From positions 5,943,001 to 6,007,000 of the forward strand of contig NC_087110.1 of NCBI RefSeq assembly GCF_963855985.1: 64,000 nt of DNA. The letters are read 5' to 3'. The notes under the pieces were generated by a model. It saw only the letters and a program-made list of their open reading frames with translations. It searched no databases and was not told the DNA's origin. Source of the DNA: Ostrinia nubilalis. Its lineage: Eukaryota; Arthropoda; Insecta; Lepidoptera; Crambidae. The position numbers were made by a program, and so were the translations under genes. Below, piece by piece: positions 58,155-64,000 of this stretch; the stretch's first letter is position 1; each line of letters starts with the position of its first letter.

Positions 58155-61100
58155 ATGAATATAGAGAGTAATAGTAATAGGTATGTTGTTTTTATGTAGT
58201 TACTGGGCTAAATGAATAAATTATTTACATAATTAACATTGTTTTATTGCAACAGCAAGAATCACAGTCCATGCAAAGTGGTGAGCAAATATTTCCAGAA
58301 CAGTCCTGTTATGGATGAGAGTTTGTCGGAATTTAAAGAGAAAAAAGGCAGTTGTAAAGGACCCAAGAACTCTCAAAAGTCAACTGAACAGCAACCAAAG
58401 AAGACAAAGCAGAAAAAGCCTCCAAAACGAATTAAAGGACAAAAAGACATTCGGACTGTTCTAAAATCTAAAAAGAACGATCAATTGACTTATGCCAAGG
58501 AGTTTGATGAAGTTTGCAAACAAGCTGGTGTTGATATAGATTCTGAACAGCTACAATTAGCTATAGCATTATCAAAGTCTTTACAATCATCGGAGGACAA
58601 TAAAAGTAGTACTAGTCAAAAGCCTTTGAGTTCTCAGGAAAGGACAAAAAAAATTCGAACCACTTTGCAAGAGTATGGATTTGCTATTCCAGAAATAAAA
58701 ATAACTAATAAGAGAAGGTTGAAAAGGCCTAGAAAGCAATACAAACTTTTACTATCAAGTGACACGGAAAAGCAACAAATTATAAGTGATAGATATTCAC
58801 AGGTGCTATTTACAAGTTCTCTCTCTAATAAGGCTCTAAATGAAAATGATATAGATTATTCGATTATAAAATGTTATCATGTTGCAACAGGAATATCTTA
58901 TGAAACTTTACAGAACAACAATATTTTGTATGTTGAAGATTTAGTTGAAAAATCTACTAGTAAAGGAAGATTGCTTAGAGACTGGGCTGATATACCAGGC
59001 AGACCAAAAAGTCCAGTCAAGCAAGAATCTACCAATATGAACTTTAGTGAAATAGAATGTTCGCAAGACGAACTTGACATTGTTCTTAGTGGAACATTGA
59101 AGTCTGCTAAAGATATTGTAAAGAAAAAAGTTAATTCATTATCAAATAACACACCTACAATTTTTATTGATGTTGATACTGATATAAATCATAGTAATAA
59201 TGATAGAACTCTGGTCACTAAAGAATCTAACAATACAGATACCATTGATTGTAAAAATGGAACTTCACTGATCTCAAATAGAGTCAGGAGTTGTTCTCCA
59301 GATATCTTTGATGATGAAGTGTCCGTAATTTTGACTGATAGTCATGATAAAACAAACAAAGAATCTGAGAAATCTATCAAACAGGATGATACTATAATGG
59401 ACTTAACAGGAGATGAACAGGATACAGAAAATGCAGTGAAAATAAATGACTGTCAACTAATACATGAAAAGAAACAAAATACAAGTGTTGTAGATTTAAC
59501 ACAAACAGATTTAAACAATCACACAGAATCTGAACAGTATCTGTTTACAAAGAAACCTAGTAACCCAGAAAAGCTGACCCAGGGTTCCCAGAACTATACC
59601 AGAAGAAACTCAGATGACTTTATGGAAATAACTGAATGTGTTGGAATTTCTGCAAAAATTAACCCCAGTCCAGCCAAAGAAAAAATCACAGCATCTCAAG
59701 ACTCAAATGATGAAGTTAGAAGGTATTCTGATGAATTTATGGAAGTCATTGCTTGTGTTGCAAAAACTTGTTCACAAGCTAGTTCAAATGAAAATCCACA
59801 CATAACATCGCAAGTTACAGACAAAACCAAAAGAAAGTCAAACGATTTTATGGAAATGACTGAATGCGTAGCTAGCACCTCTTATTCTGTTCCAAAGAAT
59901 GTTGAAACTGATATTGATCTCACACAACAATCAGATGAAAATGAAAGAACTGTGGTAGATGGAACAGCTAAGAACATAGTAGAGAATGTAGATCTGTCTC
60001 AGTCATCAAATGAAGATGAATTACCTATTGTTGAGATGAGCCAAAGTAACAAGTCATTAGATGACACTATTTTATTAAATAATGACGAAATTGATATCAT
60101 AAAACCAAAAATAGCAAATAATACAGATTCGAAACCTATTGAATTAGAAGAAACACTTGATCTATCAGATACTTCAAGTCCTGTTAAATCAGACAATTAT
60201 CTTAGGCCATCGAATCATAGCTTTTTCGACGAATTTGTGCATAATCACTCTGATGATGCTAGTACTAAAGAAACTTTAGAAAAGTCTTGTGAGATAGAGA
60301 GTCAGAATCAATTATTAGGTGATGAAAATGATAATGATGAAGTAGATTTGACCCAATCATCTAATTCATCAGTGGCAAGTAGAGAAGTTAGTGGAAACAA
60401 TAGTAGCATACAAAGTTCAAAAAATGTTGAGATTTTCCAAGATGTATCAATTGATTATGATGAAATGTTTGATGCAATATCAAAAAACGAAACTGATACT
60501 TCAAAACGAGATCTATCCCAGAACTCAGTTGCTTCTCAAATTACTGATGAGAAAGATGGCAATGTATCAGAGACATATAGCAGAAGTTCTCAGGTGTTTG
60601 ACATTTCTGATAAAGAGCTTGAGTATTCTATGAATAAATCAAGATATGAAGGAGCTTGGGGGGTTGATTTTGGTGGTATTTCAGTCATTGACAATGATTT
60701 GTCTTTACATAATCCTGGGAATATTGAAAAGGGAACTAGCGAATCTATAAACAGATCTACAAATGATAGCTTCTTGCCTGCAGTTGACATTAAAAGCAGT
60801 ATGATTAAACCAAAGAAGGAATGTATATTAAAGACACCAAATATGTTACCTAAAAATGAACTAGCTACTCCATTGAAGGCATTTACAAATGATAATGCAT
60901 TTACAGTAGACACACCTACTAGTAGTGAGTATATTCTGAAGACTGACCAGGTGACTCCGATGCTAGATTTTGCAGCAATGTCTACACCAGACAGGAATAG
61001 AGAATTAGACAAATATGGACTTAAGCCTTTTAAGAGAAAAAGAGGTAAATATATTCAAATTTACAATCTTATAAGATTATTTAATACTGTAAATGTAAGG

Positions 61101-63047
61101 GAAGATAAACTTATAATTTGTTAGTTTCACCAAACTATTGAACCAATTTGTTTTTAAAGATGACCATAAAGAAATGTTATTATTATTTTCGTTACAATTT
61201 CTTATTAAATTCTTTACTACTGCATTCCTAAAACTGGATTCTATTTCCTTCCAGCTATTCAACTACTGACCCACCTGTACAATCAAACTCATCCCGTTGT
61301 AGAATCCTGTCAAGAGGAGCTACCTTCTCCTTCCAAAAGACGGAAAACCAGCCAAGAATCGCCTAAAAATCACAAATCTCCAAGAAAATCACCAAGAAAA
61401 ATGTTGAAATCGCCGACAAAAAAATCTCAAGCAGTAGACAATTTAAACGATTGCAGTAAAGACAGTAATGTGTATGAAGTGACTAATGAAGTTCCAGAAA
61501 TAAAAGCAATCTTGTGTTCAGAAGAAGACTGGGTCTTTCAGAAACGGGAAAAGGCTAAGGTACTAGCTAGTATATTTATAACATTACTTTTTAACGAATT
61601 TTGTTTCGACTAATAGTAATAGTATTGAAATCCAAGAGTGACCTTAGATGACCCACGCTGAACTGTCCCAAACTCAATGACAGGGGGGCGCTACCATCGT
61701 TCAACTATATGGTTTCCAACATGGCAAAAATCGGAACCAGCGATCCGGTATTGACGGTGGCGCCCCGTTGTAAATGTCATAGATAGGACAGTTCAGTATT
61801 TTGGAACTATACCAATAAATTCGTCATTGTATGAAATAGTTTAGCAAGAGCGCCACCACTCGGAGAAATGTTGCACTACGATAGCACGCACCGATTCATC
61901 TTTATTGCTTCGTATCCCTGACTGCCATTAGATGGCGTTGGTTGTTAAGTAAAATATGAAATTGAAAACTAACTTCCCTAATAACAAAACTTGCCTTCAT
62001 GTGAGTTGGAAAGTTTAAAATGTCATTTGCATAACAAAGGCTAGCCAACATAGTCGCGCCACATGGTGTTGCCTAGTTTTTTTTTTTTTTTTTAGTTTTA
62101 TCATCATCATCATCATCTCAGCTATAGGACGTCCACTGCTGAACATAAGCCTCTCCCATGTTGCCCATTTGGTAGCGGCCTGCGTCCAGCGCCTTCCTGC
62201 TACCTTTATGATGTCGTCGGTTACCTTCTGTTACCTAGTTGCCTAGTTTATTGTTATTGAAACCTGTTGAACCATTCTGTCATATTCAAACCTGATTTTC
62301 ATAATTCCAGGTGCACTCCTGCCGTGTTCCATTGCATATATCGCTTCACAACTACGTGTCGTGTAGACGAAAACTATATGAGGCTATATTGCGTTACGAG
62401 CCCGTTAACATTGACGTTATACATAAGGAGTTGGTGGCCAGCGGACATCGCTACGATCCAAAGGTAAGGACTTTTCAGTACCAACGGATATATTGCTGTC
62501 TCAAAGTAGTGGTAGGGCAAGCTATATTGCGACGTGTATGTGTGCCTAGAAAAGGGCACCAATAAATAATTTAAAATTGAATTTGGACATTGAAAAGTCC
62601 AAAGAGAAAAACGTCCGTTGCAAAAAAATACAAAGACGTCGTTCATACTTTGTCATTACGCGTTTTCTTATTTCGCTATTGCTAATTTGGTTCAGTTATA
62701 AAACGCTAGATGGCGTGAAAACTTGATTTGATTTGATGAACTGTGCGATCATAAATTTTTAACTATTTGACTATTTTATTTTTGGAATAATAACCTTAAT
62801 TAAATAAACTTTGTTGTTAAGATATTAAATACTCAAAGTCATGTAAGAAACTAATACTATATTGCAATTCTGTTCACTATAATGCTTTATATTGTCGCTC
62901 TCTAGGCTAGTCTTTAATAGGTAAATTAAAACAAGTCTACAAGTCAATATTATAAAAAAATCTTTGTTTCAGGATCTTTTGAGGTACTTGGACAAGAAAT
63001 GCATAACCGTTAAAACAGCTGACAACAACGCAAGGAGTAAAAGATAA
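58155..63047 (+). CDS. SLX4: Structure-specific endonuclease scaffold SLX4
   Basis: SLX4 (MUS312 in Drosophila) is a nuclear scaffold that activates SLX1 and binds XPF-type nucleases for crosslink repair and Holliday junction resolution. Five exons fit GT-AG and phase: 58,155-58,180; 58,256-61,044; 61,255-61,559; 62,311-62,463; 62,973-63,047; 1115 aa. The tiny first exon (MNIESNSN) is chosen because its donor and phase join exactly. Exon 2 is mostly disordered, Ser/Asp/Asn-rich, with six [V/I/M/L]-D-L-[T/S] motifs and three F-M-E-x3-C-V repeats. The family signature starts at VTPMLDFAAMSTPDRNRELD with KYGLKPFKRKR and AIQLLTHLYNQTHP across the exon 2/3 join: the SAP-like domain. The SLX1-binding C-terminal helices are YEAILRYEPVNIDVIHKELV and DLLRYLDKKCITVKTADNNA. 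I see no N-terminal UBZ zinc finger (no C2H[CH] set). AATAAA at 63,104. Confidence 0.9.
61657..61800. mobile_element. MITE in SLX4 intron 3
   Basis: 'gctgaactgtccca' pairs with 'ataggacagttcagt', and 'gacaggggggcgctacc' with 'ggtggcgccccgttgt'. Imperfect TIRs, about 144 bp. Confidence 0.65.
62098..62222 (-). mobile_element. RTE-type LINE 3' end in SLX4 intron 3
   Basis: (CAT)n, 'ctataggacgtccactgctg', 'ggtagcggcctgcgtccagc' and 'ctgctacctttatgatgtcg': the antisense RTE tail. Confidence 0.75.
62483..62580. repeat. LINE 3'-end remnant in SLX4 intron 4
   Basis: 'agtagtggtagggcaagcta' and 'gaaaagggcaccaataaata' resemble the right part of the 180-300 repeat in inverted orientation. Confidence 0.45.
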
Positions 63048-63633
63048 TTAAGTTGAACATAAATCATGATAATATTTATGTAAATATTAAAATTAAACTA
63101 GTAAATAAAAATGTATTTTTTACTTTATACTGTCTACTTTATTTGCTGTTATTTTATGATAAAACACCGAAATATTTACTAAATTAGGTGATAAAATTTC
63201 CTGGATAGATAGATTAATATCCAGTTTTTTCAGTGTCTAAGAAATGATTGGTTCTATATTGGCTCACATAAAATTCTAAATCCTATTCTTTGTCTTACTA
63301 CCGATTTGTGTTCATAATAATCTCTCTTCATAATTTTATTTTTCATACTTTTTTTATTCATACATTTTTATTACTACCAACGGAGCTCATAACAGTTAGT
63401 AATCATAATTTTTTTATCAATACCGTTACTGCCAAGAACCATTTAAAATACATAATTTTTATTTTCAGATCTTTTTTCTTCATAACATTCATTGATCATA
63501 TTGTTTTAATTAATAATGTTGTTACTAAGAACATACTTCAACTCATAATGTTGTTGTTCAGAATAATTAACTTTATAACAGACATACTCGTATCTTTAAA
63601 AAAATCATATATAATTTAATTAAGTAAATAAGC
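63048..63633. other. SLX4 3' flank
   Basis: Very AT-rich. After the AATAAA at 63,104 no gene is supported. The 109-codon frame at 63,290-63,619 is Phe/Ile/Asn-rich low-complexity translation of AT-rich DNA. Confidence 0.4.
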
Positions 63634-64000
63634 ATGCAGAGCATGCAGCATGAAAGCAAGCATGCAGCATGCATTGGTACCTATCTCCTCGTCTCCGGCG
63701 CTGCGGGATGTGCAGCCCTTCCGCCCTTGCGTAACGAGGCTCAGGCACCTACGCTTGCTTCCGCAGCTTCGGCTTTTTGGATCGCCATCGGCGCCTTCGG
63801 CGCCTCGGCGACCAGCCTCAGCCGCTCCAGCTCACCCGGGCGCCTGAGCCTCGTTACAGCGGGCGAGGGCTGCCCTACCTCCGCGCCTCCGGCTTTTAAA
63901 TTACACTCTAGGGGTAGGGCAGACAAGACTATGTGGAGTCGGTTTTGCAGCGATTCGTTTCTGTCCCGTTAGTTTTGTGGCACAAAATATTGCCTATGCC
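63634..64000. repeat. Abruptly GC-rich block at the window edge, probable mobile element
   Basis: Composition switches from AT-rich to GC-rich at about 63,640. It opens with 'gcatgcag'-type direct repeats. Then come a 16-bp inverted pair, 'gtaacgaggctcaggc' (63,731-63,746) and 'gcctgagcctcgttac' (63,842-63,857), and a 'ggcgccttcggcgcc' palindrome. Three overlapping frames read through it with no family motif. The right boundary is outside the window. Confidence 0.5.

Noticed and set aside
63290..63619. 109-codon Phe/Ile/Asn-rich frame
   Set aside because: Low-complexity translation of AT-rich DNA downstream of the SLX4 poly(A) signal.
63634..63972. 112-codon frame and two overlapping frames at the right edge
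   Set aside because: Open in three frames simply because the DNA is GC-rich; Ala/Pro/Ser content without a motif.

Overview
The window is nuclear DNA of a lepidopteran insect (moth or butterfly). The reasons are an AT-rich background, spliced genes with short exons and GT-AG introns, conserved insect proteins, and a repeat load typical of Lepidoptera: RTE LINE 3' ends with (ATG)n tails, Helitron-like pieces ending in CTAGT, a tRNA-derived SINE, hAT and palindromic MITEs, and Jockey- and I-type LINEs. No bacterial, organellar or viral block was seen.

Layout. Positions 1-39,800 are a gene-poor stretch. The only coding signal I support there is one orphan signal-peptide exon (22,986-23,053, minus). 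The rest is AT-rich DNA with many small transposons, including a 1.49 kb foldback hAT element with an exact 8-bp target duplication (19,052-20,544), a 546-bp hAT element (29,604-30,149), and an island of hairpin MITEs at 36-39.8 kb.

Positions 39,810-63,047 are gene-dense, and five genes could be reassembled exon by exon with matching splice phases. They are MAT1/MNAT1 (minus, 5 exons, 310 aa; CAK/TFIIH assembly factor), MAIP1 (plus, 4 exons, 243 aa; mitochondrial m-AAA protease partner), a MALT1-type paracaspase (minus, 6 exons, 353 aa, with His and Cys catalytic residues and an Ig-like tail), a small unrecognised single-pass membrane protein (plus, 2 exons, about 96 aa), and SLX4 (plus, 5 exons, 1115 aa; nuclease scaffold). 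The small gene's stop codon lies only 3 nt before the SLX4 ATG and in the same frame, so the two probably share a bicistronic transcript. SLX4 carries an array of SUMO-interaction-like motifs and a three-fold F-M-E-x3-C-V repeat.

Transposons between these genes are clear: a 5'-truncated Jockey LINE between MAIP1 and the paracaspase (12-bp target duplication), a full-length 5.6 kb I-like LINE 130 bp upstream of the paracaspase ATG (14-bp target duplication, one nonsense codon), and an 874-bp TRIM-like LTR element with apparently identical 235-bp LTRs beside the MAT1 promoter. The right edge (63,634-64,000) is an abruptly GC-rich block of unknown nature.

The genes do not form one pathway. MAT1 and SLX4 act in the nucleus (transcription, repair), MAIP1 in mitochondria, and the paracaspase in signalling. 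Exon coordinates were worked out by hand from splice consensus, frame continuity and remembered family sequences; no search was run.
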